Virus record (IMG/VR): IMGVR_UViG_3300036466_000272
Span: 1 to 29,618 of that record
Reading direction: 5' to 3' (one strand)
DNA: 29,618 nucleotides
Source of the DNA: a virus
Shown one piece after another: positions 7,501-14,147 of this stretch. How positions within the stretch are numbered: the first letter of the stretch is position 1; every line of letters begins with the position of its first letter. Made by a program: the position numbers and the translations under genes. The notes beneath the pieces are model-generated. The model made no database searches. It was not told the DNA's origin and worked only from the letters and a program-made list of their open reading frames with translations.

Positions 7501-7891
7501 TAGTTCCTACAAGCTCAGTAAGCCTGGTGCGCATGTCCTGATACGCTTTTAAATTGTCAGTAACAGACTTATAAACATTGATAGTGCTTATGCCAGCAAA
7601 GGCACCAATGAGGCTGCGGCGAATGGTAGCTGCTAGTTGTGCGGCACCAGTATCGGTATCTCGCAGTGACTTGTTTAAGCGATTTACGCCTGATGTGCCT
7701 TTATTTGCCTGATTACCAGCCTCACTCATGGATGAACCAGCAGCTTTACTGGTACTTGATACCCTTTGATTGGTATTTGTTAGGCGTATGCCAGCATTTT
7801 CAAGCAACTGTAATGCAGATTGCAGATCTTGCGCTTTCTGCTCAGCAGTGCGGCTATCGATAGTGATCGACAGTCTTGATTCATAGGCCAT
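4517..7891 (-). CDS. Tail tape measure protein
   Basis: A 1124-residue tail length-determining protein. The N-terminal tape-measure domain (about residues 95-290) shows DMRTRLTELVGTSHQYRKEE, GILTTEEARKITEGFSNAQS and LSQALSQGTVQAQELNQV. A very long alanine/glutamine-rich helical region (about 380-520 and 580-900) follows, with hydrophobic segments near 540 and in the alanine-rich region around 960-1040. At roughly 0.15 nm per residue the predicted tail is near 165 nm. The ATG has a TGAGGA ribosome site. It follows the I-like gene and a terminator, whereas in lambda the tape measure gene (H) precedes M-L-K-I. The 3' end abuts the lipoprotein gene tail to tail. Confidence 0.93.
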   Translation of the reverse strand: MAYESRLSITIDSRTAEQKAQDLQSALQLLENAGIRLTNTNQRVSSTSKAAGSSMSEAGNQANKGTSGVNRLNKSLRDTDTGAAQLAATIRRSLIGAFAGISTINVYKSVTDNLKAYQDMRTRLTELVGTSHQYRKEEEYLIQLSKDHHKELIPLADSYVRLIALQKQGILTTEEARKITEGFSNAQSALGITTEQQGFILYGLSQALSQGTVQAQELNQVIEPMPGLLDALGRAAGFTGKGVGVQFRNMVKDGKVTSDFLKNTLIKALQDYNGAAAATADNLSAKYRDLSNSYQLLVVAFEKPIASTLTPILNSITEATNYFSGEASTLSDGLQTIGKIAGGAAAAGVAFYGTKLAYATQAAIANQIAIANTNKTLLLEAQAEQRSAEAIQMSAKQELARANAAVASAEAKVMADKEAQASEIARMRTTQQLMAAENALEVQRIKAQISDIGRQQAATRMAEIRLGEVTIAKQIEAAERQLAATTTATSTAVQAAYAQRTAAVEAYGIATATVNRAVVQTEKAVAAASLLSRATTALTGFLTGPVGLAISVGLVAASFIDFSDKSKTAKEAAKELSEKVDSLTESFSGLNEVQRQVQVAKFNSQMATIREQINNNNDAMIQLNELVKSTFNESTRFGLINQIDQLKKKNDELEKQLNEISLKQQAVFKSGLPDIKNTTEATDEAAKSTEKLDKSSEKLLQSLRDEYAEVTLGKEALKQYNAEKVIAQIESSKLEGGLKSEALLLVEEIQKRKDAKKALEEQRQAAQEYAAIQRDLAVYQQQQNLSITGMGRGEKWRKQQEEELAVHQYYANARAALADKQKSELSRIDQEAYEQSIKNLQMAEDKKISVLRESALQKAAAEQNWMTGSMEAWRNYADAAKNTYQNVQDATANVLSETTSTLSSSLYDLATGAETLGGSLQNMVKGFASSMLQALTDLAAQWLVYQTVQMLVGSTTQALAGSQMFSNAIAAQNMAALNAYASTAAIPLIGPAAAPAAAGLAIAETTPFVTTIASSAFAGLFDKGGKIPSSKWGIVGEYGPEIVSGANVTSRQTTADILKQAGSSASNSSNVSFNVIINAETGQTEVTGDQTSQYKQLGVMIGNAVRKIIIEEQRPMGLLDSRSR

Positions 7892-7931
7892 TAATGTGGT
7901 TCCTCACGGAATGTGGCAGATTTCAGGCAAT

Positions 7932-7953
7932 AAAAAACCGCCTTATGGCGGTT
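7932..7953 (-). terminator. Intra-operon terminator between I-like and tape measure genes
   Basis: Leftward AACCGCC-ATAA-GGCGGTT hairpin (7936-7942 with 7947-7953) followed by six T residues and ATTGCC. It stands between two genes of the same tail operon, so it should be partial or be read through by Q-modified polymerase. Confidence 0.75.
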
Positions 7954-7969
7954 ACGATATTGATGATAA

Positions 7970-8554
7970 TTAGGCTTTATCTTCGGTATAGTTTCCGGCA
8001 GAAAGAACAGCACCACCTACCATAAATTCACCGTATAGCAATGGCACAGGGTGTCCCATAGATGTGGTCGTTACCGGACCGCCGAAACCGGTGCTAGGGT
8101 TATTTCCATCCTGTTCCCCAACTCCTGCTGATTCTGGCATTGGCGAGAGCATTTGAACTATTCCACCAAGCCCAATTCCGGCACCAGCAGCAATTAGTCC
8201 AAGCCCAAGGGCCGATGTTGTACCAAACGCAAAAAAACCAATGCCAACTAATGCGACACCTAGTATCGTCTGAAACAATCCGCCTTGCTTGCTACCTTTG
8301 ATGATGGGAGCAATGCGGATCGCCTCATGCTCAGTGCCACGGAATATCAGTTCTTCCTCTGACAGATTTCGCTTTCCGCTGAACACTGAAAATACAAGTC
8401 CTCGCTGTTCTGCTTCACGCATGAACTTTTCAAAACCTGGCACCATGTGACAAAGCGCCTGCACTGCATCCGCCGGTGATTTGCAGTCTAGTTTCCATTC
8501 TCGGCCAAACTTTGAACCCAACACGCCGTACAGGCGCACGGTACGTAATCCCAT
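7970..8554 (-). CDS. I: Tail assembly protein I-like
   Basis: A 194-residue lambda gpI-type tail assembly protein. The N-terminus is a beta-grasp (ubiquitin-like) domain: TVRLYGVLGSKFGREWKLDC, then SPADAVQALCHMVPGFEKFM. A glycine/alanine-rich hydrophobic middle follows (about residues 95-140, GIGFFAFGTTSALGLGLIAAGAGIG), then a C-terminal tail with GHPVPLLYGEFMVGG. gpI acts with gpK in tail-tip assembly and the mature virion may lack it. It follows the K gene after a tiny paralogue of its own N-terminal domain (8570-8713) and precedes a terminator. The start has an AGGTG site. Confidence 0.88.
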   Translation of the reverse strand: MGLRTVRLYGVLGSKFGREWKLDCKSPADAVQALCHMVPGFEKFMREAEQRGLVFSVFSGKRNLSEEELIFRGTEHEAIRIAPIIKGSKQGGLFQTILGVALVGIGFFAFGTTSALGLGLIAAGAGIGLGGIVQMLSPMPESAGVGEQDGNNPSTGFGGPVTTTSMGHPVPLLYGEFMVGGAVLSAGNYTEDKA

Positions 8555-8569
8555 AAGAGCACCTATAGA

Positions 8570-8713
8570 TTAATAACCAAGTAGAAATCGTTTAAATTTA
8601 CTGTTCTTTTCACACATCTTCTCTAGAATTTCTGATGGTGTTCCGCTAGCTGTAAATTTGAGCTTACCAAAATGCTTCCGTACCTCTCCGTACAGCAATA
8701 TGTTGCGTTTCAT
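8570..8713 (-). CDS. Micro-protein paralogous to the N-terminal domain of I
   Basis: A 47-residue ORF between K and I. Its sequence (NILLYGEVRKHFGKLKF, then TPSEILEKMCEKNSKFKRFL) aligns along its length with the beta-grasp domain of the next gene product (TVRLYGVLGSKFGREWKL, SPADAVQALCHMVPGFEKFM) and then stops. The ATG at 8713 has a GTGAGG ribosome site and lies 8 bases after the K stop, so it is well placed for translation. It lacks the glycine-rich membrane-like part of I. It could be a duplicated and truncated I or a dedicated ubiquitin-like partner of the K peptidase. That the frame is conserved and coding is likely; the role is unknown. Confidence 0.7.
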   Translation of the reverse strand: MKRNILLYGEVRKHFGKLKFTASGTPSEILEKMCEKNSKFKRFLLGY

Positions 8714-8720
8714 AGTGACC

Positions 8721-9500
8721 TCACATCATCGATTCGTGGCGAAGGATTAACTCGGTGCGGGTGGCCCAGCTATTGCCGTAAATCTCACGGTTGGCTAGGC
8801 GTCCATACAGGTGGTGATAGAAGAATGGACCAGTGCCATATAACGCTGCTCCTGACTCGCTTTTCAGTAACGGATTATCTCCAAGGAACACCCCGGCATG
8901 ATTTGGGTGGTAACACGGCATACCGGGTGTTTTGATGCGCATAATGAGAATGTCACCTCGGCGCGGTGTATCTACGCGGGTAAATCCCTCTTTCTCAAAA
9001 TTGTCGAGATATAGGCTTGGCCCGTCTTTATTTTCCCACCAGCGATCATTCCTGTCGTAGTGCCCGAGTAAAATGCCAAACTCACGCGCATAAAAATCAG
9101 AAATGGCTTGATAGCAATCAAGTACACCGTGGACGAACTGGCGGCCAAGTAGCGGCGCAGTGTACCCAGTTGGCTCGAGCCATTCAAATTCATTATCACG
9201 GCCAACGATTAGCCATGGAATCTCGTGCTTTTCGCACTCGATACGGTCAACAATGGATGGCTTTGGCAGCGCGTCAGGATGGCTATGGACGATTGCCAGT
9301 AGTTTTCCTGCGTCCTCGGCGGCGCATTGGTCATCGGTATCTAGTTGGAAGTGGTTTAGCGGATCGTCAGCGACATTGCGGCAGCGGTGATACTGCACTT
9401 TTCTCCCTACCTTTACTAGCAGTCCGCAGCATTCTTGTGGAGCAACTTCGGCGGCGTATGCGAATATTTCCGCCATTACGGCATCAGGTACTTTTATCAT
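8721..9500 (-). CDS. K: Tail assembly protein K-like (JAMM + NlpC/P60)
   Basis: A 259-residue two-domain tail peptidase. Residues about 1-110 form a JAB1/MPN (JAMM) metallopeptidase with E23 and the zinc motif HSHP-x6-SIVD (H72, H74, S82, D85). Residues about 120-245 form an NlpC/P60 cysteine peptidase with C129 in HGVLDCYQ and H201 in NHAGVFLG. Both active sites look intact. Lambda gpK has the same architecture and is needed for tail-tip assembly; the NlpC domain may cut peptidoglycan during entry. The ATG at 9500 has a GAGGTAA site overlapping the end of the L gene. Coupled tightly with L upstream and the micro-I ORF downstream. Confidence 0.93.
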   Translation of the reverse strand: MIKVPDAVMAEIFAYAAEVAPQECCGLLVKVGRKVQYHRCRNVADDPLNHFQLDTDDQCAAEDAGKLLAIVHSHPDALPKPSIVDRIECEKHEIPWLIVGRDNEFEWLEPTGYTAPLLGRQFVHGVLDCYQAISDFYAREFGILLGHYDRNDRWWENKDGPSLYLDNFEKEGFTRVDTPRRGDILIMRIKTPGMPCYHPNHAGVFLGDNPLLKSESGAALYGTGPFFYHHLYGRLANREIYGNSWATRTELILRHESMM

Positions 9501-9505
9501 GGTTG

Positions 9506-10204
9506 TTACCTCAATAGACCTGCGCTTGGGAATCCGCCGAACGGTAATTCTGCATCATCACCGAATCGAGGCTTGCATCCGGAGTCGATAAGTCCTGAGC
9601 ATTTATCTAACGCTGGGTCAGTCGTTGGATTCCCATCCTTATCCACATAGCCGCCCGTGTAACCGCAAGAATCGCCACGGTACTCACCACGGACACACCA
9701 GGTACAGCGGTTAGTGATTTGCCGAGTTGGGATCAACATGTCTGCATAGCTGGCTGGTGATGCAAGTTCGAACTGCACTTGCTGCACATTTTCGCTGGTT
9801 TTCTGCTCGATGTACCAAGTGCTAGTGACTTCGCTATCAGATGCTGTTGGGTTTCCATCTGGAAAGTTGACGGCATCCAGATAATGCGCGAATGTTTCGT
9901 GTACGGTTAGTTTTGAGCCGACAAAGTCGTTGAAGTACAGGCAAAGTGCTGAAACTGCTCCTCGAGTACCATCAATCATATTGCCGATGGTTAGCATCGG
10001 CGCTACTGTCTTGCTACCGTTCATTTCCATACCAGTGACGTCAATGCTTACTGGCGAATAGGTTTCACCCTGCCAGATGATTTCACCTTGCTGCATATGG
10101 CCGTGGAATCGCTGAATTCCTCCGCTGTAGTTGCTCAAATCCAACTCAAACAGCCTGATAAGGTTGCCGGGTTCCAGTTTTTGAACATCTGATTCCATAC
10201 TCAT
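9506..10204 (-). CDS. L: Minor tail protein L-like
   Basis: A 232-residue lambda gpL family minor tail protein of the distal tail. It begins with the family pattern GNLIRLFELDLSNYSGGIQRF. The C-terminal quarter holds cysteines C167, C170, C180, C202 and C210 (RCTWCVRGEYRGDSCGYTG). Lambda gpL binds an iron-sulphur cluster through C-terminal cysteines, so the same is expected here. The start overlaps the M stop codon as ATGA, indicating translational coupling. Confidence 0.92.
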   Translation of the reverse strand: MSMESDVQKLEPGNLIRLFELDLSNYSGGIQRFHGHMQQGEIIWQGETYSPVSIDVTGMEMNGSKTVAPMLTIGNMIDGTRGAVSALCLYFNDFVGSKLTVHETFAHYLDAVNFPDGNPTASDSEVTSTWYIEQKTSENVQQVQFELASPASYADMLIPTRQITNRCTWCVRGEYRGDSCGYTGGYVDKDGNPTTDPALDKCSGLIDSGCKPRFGDDAELPFGGFPSAGLLR

Positions 10205-10554
10205 GGTTGAAACGTCTCCTGCATGGTCCAGGTGATTGTTGTTTTACCGTTCTGGGAGTCGTTGGCCGTTGAGTAGTTCTCAGCTCTGAACAGACCAGTA
10301 TCACCGTCAGGCGTTGTCCAATAGAATGACTGATAGCCCTGGCGGGCTTTGAGGAAGTCGAGCACCGGCTTGATGTTTGGCGTGCGGATCCCGTCAACAA
10401 ACCCTGAAACAGAAACGCTCCAACTGGTTGAGCGGTTGTTGATGCCTACACCAAACGCCTGGGTGTAGCCGTCACCAAACTCATTTTTGAGAACCTTGTG
10501 CGTAGTTTCGCCACTGGCGCCGACGTTTACCGGCCAGGTGAATGTTTCAGTCAT
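10201..10554 (-). CDS. M: Minor tail protein M-like
   Basis: A 117-residue lambda gpM / Phage_min_tail family protein, a small component of the tail tip. Typical features are FTWPVNVGASGETTHKVLKN, the F/YQSFYWTTPDGDTGLFRAE segment and a C-terminal TTITWTMQETF. The ATG overlaps the stop of the frameshifted T part (ATGA), and its own stop overlaps the L start, so GT-M-L are translationally coupled. Confidence 0.92.
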   Translation of the reverse strand: MTETFTWPVNVGASGETTHKVLKNEFGDGYTQAFGVGINNRSTSWSVSVSGFVDGIRTPNIKPVLDFLKARQGYQSFYWTTPDGDTGLFRAENYSTANDSQNGKTTITWTMQETFQP

Positions 10555-11278
10555 TTGTTAATGCTCTCCATGTACTCGCAATCCATAGCAAAGATGATGC
10601 TGTCAAGCGCCGGCCGCGCCATTACTTCACCGATAACCTCCACAACGCCGGATATTTCAGGCATGGATATTCGGCAAGGCACAACTGCTGTAGCTGAAAC
10701 CACAATCCGCCTACCAGCTTCTAACTGCCAGAACAGACCAATGATGTAATCGGTAAGCGGATCGCTTTCTGGCTCGTCAGGGATTACGCTTCCAAGTTTT
10801 TGGTAGATGAGCGACTTCTTTTGCGACTTACCGCGCCACTCACGCTCCCAATTGAAGCGGTCAATGGCTTTTTTTTCGCATCAGCAATCTCTTTTGCTTT
10901 GTCGATGGCGACTTTTGTTGCCTGTTCAAGCACCCACGCGAAGAAAGCAGCATTGCCTTTAAGCAGCTTTTCTGCCTTTTGCGAGCTAAATTCGGTTTCG
11001 TTTCCGTCTTCATCTGTCACCCCATCCCAATCCAGCACAATGTAACGACTCATTAGCTGGCACTGGATATCAAACTCAGTGGCATCAGCATCGGAAACGG
11101 AAATGTTGTGCAGCGATTGTCTGGCGTCAGACTGGGAAATAAGGCGGCGGGCGCGATCGGCAGCAATCTGGTATTTCTGATCATCAATACCCGCAATTTT
11201 AATGCGTGTGGTTTTGTCGTAATTAACCCAGCGGATGCCGGAGGCGATCAGGTCATGGTTAGCAAGTGATAAGCCCAT
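10551..11278 (-). CDS. GT: Tail assembly chaperone GT-like, made by -1 frameshift
   Basis: Fusion product of about 242 residues: the first 137 codons of the G-like gene (11278-10868) then, after a -1 slip, 105 codons in the overlapping T frame (10868-10551). The slip site is A AAA AAG (10874-10868) within a run of eight A, the same heptamer as dnaX. The T frame is open from before the site (reading AIDRFNWEREWRGKSQ after it), ends at a TGA overlapping the M start, and has no ribosome site of its own. Lambda G/GT uses the same logic to make the chaperone that loads tail tube protein on the tape measure. Frameshifting is inferred, not shown. Confidence 0.78.
10784..11278 (-). CDS. G: Tail assembly chaperone G-like
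   Basis: A 164-residue product of zero-frame reading, in the position of lambda gpG between major tail protein and M. Acidic N-terminal and middle region with helices (EIADAKKKP at the slip site), then a 27-residue basic, serine-rich tail after the slippery run. The ATG at 11278 has GGAGA 10 bases upstream. It is needed in excess over the frameshifted GT during tail assembly. The sequence itself gives little homology; the call rests on position, size and the slippery overlap with T. Confidence 0.78.
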   Translation of the reverse strand: MGLSLANHDLIASGIRWVNYDKTTRIKIAGIDDQKYQIAADRARRLISQSDARQSLHNISVSDADATEFDIQCQLMSRYIVLDWDGVTDEDGNETEFSSQKAEKLLKGNAAFFAWVLEQATKVAIDKAKEIADAKKKPLTASIGSVSGAVSRKRSRSSTKNLEA

Positions 11279-11295
11279 GGTCGGTTATCTCCAAT

Positions 11296-11319
11296 AAAAA
11301 GCCCGGCTATTAACCGGGC
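11296..11319 (-). terminator. Intra-operon terminator after major tail protein gene
   Basis: Leftward GCCCGG-TTAATAG-CCGGGC hairpin (11301-11306 with 11314-11319) followed by five T and ATTGG. It lies between the V-like gene and the G-like gene, likely reducing expression of the chaperones relative to the abundant tail tube protein. Confidence 0.75.
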
Positions 11320-11336
11320 AAGGCTTGGGGGAGTTA

Positions 11337-12488
11337 TTAAGATACGGTGATTTCTACGCTGTCAGTGATAGTGCTTAACACTGAGCTGGTAGCTGTGATA
11401 TTGGCAGTGCCAGCAGAAACGCCAGTCACAAGACCTGTAGCATCAACAGTTGCCACTGCTTCATTGTCAGAAGACCAAGTCACCGCAGTATTGCCGTTAG
11501 ATGGAGTGGCCGCTACAGACAACTGCAGCGTTGCTCCTGTACCAACAGCAGAACCGCCGCTAATGGTTAACGCGGTAGGCGCAGGAATACGGGTGATCAC
11601 CGGGCTTTGTTTGGCGATGGTAAGATTTAAGTCAATTTGCAGAATGTCTGTACGTCCACCGCTTGGCAGATCCCCATCGACTTCGCACTTCGGCAGCAGG
11701 ATGTCGTATGAGTTACCCAAGCTATCAACGATTGGAAACTCAATGGCAATAGTTGCTCGGGTAAACTGGTTTTTCCAGATCTCCCACGCTTTGGCAGAGA
11801 ACGCGAGAGTAGCAGAACCGGTGAAGTTAGCCGCAGTTTCAATCAGTGCGCCTGGACCCAACTTACCAGAACCTAGACAGCGCTGAGTTTGCAAATTGTT
11901 ATCAAGAGACAGACTCATTGCTGAAACGCAGGCAACTCCTTCCAGACTTTGCCCATCAACCTTTACAGTTCCAAGGCTTAAAGAACTCATGAAAGGTGTA
12001 TCTGTGGCAGCATCAGCAGAAACCACGATCACGGTGTTGGCATCCTCATAATCGAGGCATGACATGGTGAATGTTGTAGTCACCTTGCCTTCTTCCGGGA
12101 TATCCAGCGCCCAAGTTGATACATGAGCACCCTTGAACATGGCGTAAACGCCAACGTCTTTGTACCCTTTGGCAATCGCGTGAGTAATCCGTGTTTCACC
12201 GATGGTTAACTGGTCGTTGTTCCACTCGTTGTAGAACGCAGCAGCCAACAAGCTGTCAAATGTTGAGAATGAAAACTCGCCAGCCAGATCCCCGCCAATA
12301 TCAACGCTATCAGCAGAACTACCCTGACCTAAGCGAGTATCAGTTATTTCCTCTGATTCGCTGGTGTTAACGGTTGGGGTTAGCGCGTTACTTGTTAAGC
12401 GCATGACTTGCCATACCGGGACGGTAGGCAAAACACCTGGTGACTGCTCACGCGCAATGTGAGAAATGACTTTAGCTCCACTAGACAT
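11337..12488 (-). CDS. V: Major tail (tube) protein V-like with Ig-like domain
   Basis: A 383-residue major tail protein. The first about 295 residues are the tube domain (LPTVPVWQVMRLTSNALTPT, then STFDSLLAAAFYNEW). The last about 80 residues form a bacterial Ig-like BIG2 domain (ALTISGGSAVGTGATLQLSV, TWSSDNEAVATVDATGLVTG, SAGTANITATS), like the surface decoration on lambda gpV. I start at the ATG at 12488, which has an AAGGAGA ribosome site; the longer open frame to 12548 runs back into a terminator hairpin. It is flanked by two leftward terminators. Confidence 0.93.
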   Translation of the reverse strand: MSSGAKVISHIAREQSPGVLPTVPVWQVMRLTSNALTPTVNTSESEEITDTRLGQGSSADSVDIGGDLAGEFSFSTFDSLLAAAFYNEWNNDQLTIGETRITHAIAKGYKDVGVYAMFKGAHVSTWALDIPEEGKVTTTFTMSCLDYEDANTVIVVSADAATDTPFMSSLSLGTVKVDGQSLEGVACVSAMSLSLDNNLQTQRCLGSGKLGPGALIETAANFTGSATLAFSAKAWEIWKNQFTRATIAIEFPIVDSLGNSYDILLPKCEVDGDLPSGGRTDILQIDLNLTIAKQSPVITRIPAPTALTISGGSAVGTGATLQLSVAATPSNGNTAVTWSSDNEAVATVDATGLVTGVSAGTANITATSSVLSTITDSVEITVS

Positions 12489-12531
12489 GGATTTATCTCC
12501 TTTGAGAGTAAACGCCTCTCGGCGTGGCAAT

Positions 12532-12556
12532 AAAAAAGGCCAGCACATGGCTGACC
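12532..12556 (-). terminator. Intra-operon terminator before major tail protein gene
   Basis: Leftward GGTCAGC-CATGT-GCTGGCC hairpin (12538-12544 with 12550-12556, one G-U) followed by six T and ATTGCC. It separates the tail terminator gene from the major tail protein gene with only about 40 bases to the next start. Confidence 0.72.
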
Positions 12557-12578
12557 TTGTTGTGAATTAATTTGATTG

Positions 12579-12998
12579 CTAGTCGGCTACAAACCGGATT
12601 GATACGTTGATTTGATAGAAGCCAGAACCAGCGGTATCACCGGCGGAGGCATCACTACCAATGTTTGTTTGACTGGCTTCCCAGCACTCCAATTTTCCGA
12701 ATGACCAGTATTGAAAATGACTTACTAATTTATCAGTTAACTGATTAAGATCTTTGATACCTGTCTGAAATGGTGAAAAACATTGGATAACAATTAAGCC
12801 AGGTCGGCGCGTACATGGTTTGTCACCTACCCCAGTAAAAAATGATGTTCCATGCTGAATGCTAATTCGGCACCAAAGGCCAGTTTCAGGCGGCGTAAAT
12901 CGTTGTGGCTGGTTTGGATAGTCAATGCGCGATTGATCAATGCCAGTAAACGACACCATGCGACCAACAACGGCTTGGCGGATTTCTTCAAATGTCAT
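12579..12998 (-). CDS. Tail terminator protein (U-like)
   Basis: A 139-residue protein in the position of the tail terminator, just before the major tail protein. It begins MTFEEIRQAVVGRMVSFTG, contains a PETGLWCRISIQHGTS segment and ends with QINVSIRFVAD, matching the DUF4128/gpU-type tail terminators that cap the tube and join it to the head. The start overlaps the stop of the preceding gene (ATGA). Family assignment is by recalled pattern and gene order. Confidence 0.78.
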   Translation of the reverse strand: MTFEEIRQAVVGRMVSFTGIDQSRIDYPNQPQRFTPPETGLWCRISIQHGTSFFTGVGDKPCTRRPGLIVIQCFSPFQTGIKDLNQLTDKLVSHFQYWSFGKLECWEASQTNIGSDASAGDTAGSGFYQINVSIRFVAD

Positions 12999-13393
12999 TG
13001 CTTGCCACCATATTTTGCTGCGAGAGTTGCCATTGCTGGGCCGTAAATGCCTTGCGGTGCTTGCTGTGAGTGCCCCACTTCCAAAGACTCGCCGTATGGC
13101 AGGTTGTTCTGAATAACGATCTCTTTGTAAACCAGATTGGCACCATCAATCACGCTAGTTCCTCGGCTAATGGTTTCCTGCCCGGCCTTATCAACATCAT
13201 CCAGCGAGTAACTGATATCAATGCCGTTAATCGTTACCCGATGGTTGCCACGGTAAGCGCCTTTATCAACTGGAGAACCCATTACCACCATCGATAGCGC
13301 ATCCGTGGCTATGCGGCGCTGGAATCCATTAATATACCCTTCCACCTCTGACATAAATCCAGAAGGAGGATTAGACCAACCGCCTTTAGGCAT
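12995..13393 (-). CDS. Neck / tail completion protein (HK97 gp10-like position)
   Basis: A 132-residue head-tail joining protein by position, between connector genes and the tail terminator. It has a helical N-terminus (FMSEVEGYINGFQRRIATDA), a VVMGSPVDKGAYRGNHRVTI segment typical of gp10-like minor tail/neck proteins, and NLPYGESLEVGHSQQAPQGI near the end, a pattern found in that group. The start lies within the last codons of the preceding gene (8-base overlap) and the stop overlaps the next start, so it belongs to a coupled chain. Confidence 0.75.
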   Translation of the reverse strand: MPKGGWSNPPSGFMSEVEGYINGFQRRIATDALSMVVMGSPVDKGAYRGNHRVTINGIDISYSLDDVDKAGQETISRGTSVIDGANLVYKEIVIQNNLPYGESLEVGHSQQAPQGIYGPAMATLAAKYGGKQ

Positions 13394-13775
13394 CTACACC
13401 ACCCGCGCGATCGCTATCGTGAAACGCTTCAAACAAATCAAGCGCAATACGCTGTATCGAATATGCTTCAAACTCAATGCTTGGGCAATCTTCACACATG
13501 ACGTTACGCAGCTTCTGCCACACATGCACCGACTCATGCAGTAAAAGCCCGTGCACTTGTACTAGTGAAAACTCGGATGTGTCACCAATCTGAACGACAC
13601 ATAGATATTTGCCTTTGTCATTTTCATAATGAGTGACTAAAGCATCAGCGCTTGTATCTAAAAATTTATCACCGTTTTTACCTATGATCTTATCAAACTG
13701 GCCTTGATTCCTTGCCAACGCATAAAGCACATGACCAAATGGTGTTTGGTAAATATAAGGGCGATATTTAGCCAT
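13386..13775 (-). CDS. HExxH zincin-like protein in the neck cluster
   Basis: A 129-residue protein with a clear zinc metallopeptidase helix: GLLLHESVHVWQKLR gives H80-E81-x-x-H84, and the glutamates at E101/E103 (IEFEAYSIQ) could supply the third ligand. No signal peptide or other domain is seen. The ATG at 13775 overlaps the preceding stop as TAATG and has AGGAAGG upstream, so I prefer it to the earlier ATG at 13802. It sits between connector genes; a role in head maturation or host interaction is only a guess. Whether it is active cannot be told from sequence. Confidence 0.75.
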   Translation of the reverse strand: MAKYRPYIYQTPFGHVLYALARNQGQFDKIIGKNGDKFLDTSADALVTHYENDKGKYLCVVQIGDTSEFSLVQVHGLLLHESVHVWQKLRNVMCEDCPSIEFEAYSIQRIALDLFEAFHDSDRAGGVDA

Positions 13776-14146
13776 TACGCCTTCCTCAACTGAATCGACC
13801 AAGAAGCGCCGGCAGGATCCTTACCAATGCTGATAACTTTCAAGCCGTTGATTTTGTCATCTACAGCAGGCGTGAAAGCTGCGCCATAAGCATCAATCAA
13901 TTCGTTCTGCAATGCCGTTAATTTAGTGTCAGTCAGCAAGATATTGATACCATCTGCAATATCTGTTGAGTAGCTTCCAAACACGCCACGGCCGGAATAG
14001 TTCTCTACGGTTTTAATTGGTTCTTCTGTAACGGGGTTGTAGCCAGTAACCACTGTTCTTGCGCCAGTAAACGCCGTTACAGCATCGGCCAAATCGTCAT
14101 CAAAGGCTTCTGCAATGTCGGCTTGCAGATCTTCGCGTAAGCCCAT
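13775..14146 (-). CDS. Head-tail connector / stopper-type protein
   Basis: A 123-residue protein in the usual place of the head-closure or stopper protein, after the adaptor gene. It shows REDLQADIAEAFDDDLADAV at the start, a beta-rich middle (GRGVFGSYSTDIADGINILL) and ends KDPAGASWSIQLRKA, a pattern common in phage head-closure proteins. A GAGGG site precedes the ATG at 14146. The stop shares bases with the next start. Specific family not certain. Confidence 0.65.
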   Translation of the reverse strand: MGLREDLQADIAEAFDDDLADAVTAFTGARTVVTGYNPVTEEPIKTVENYSGRGVFGSYSTDIADGINILLTDTKLTALQNELIDAYGAAFTPAVDDKINGLKVISIGKDPAGASWSIQLRKA

Positions 14147-14147
14147 A

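Noticed and set aside
11347-11886. 179-codon rightward frame opposite the major tail gene
   Set aside because: It is an antisense shadow of the V-like gene, with no ribosome site and no recognisable protein pattern.
12489-12548. Longer start for the major tail protein
   Set aside because: It would translate through a terminator hairpin; the ATG at 12488 has an AAGGAGA site at proper distance.
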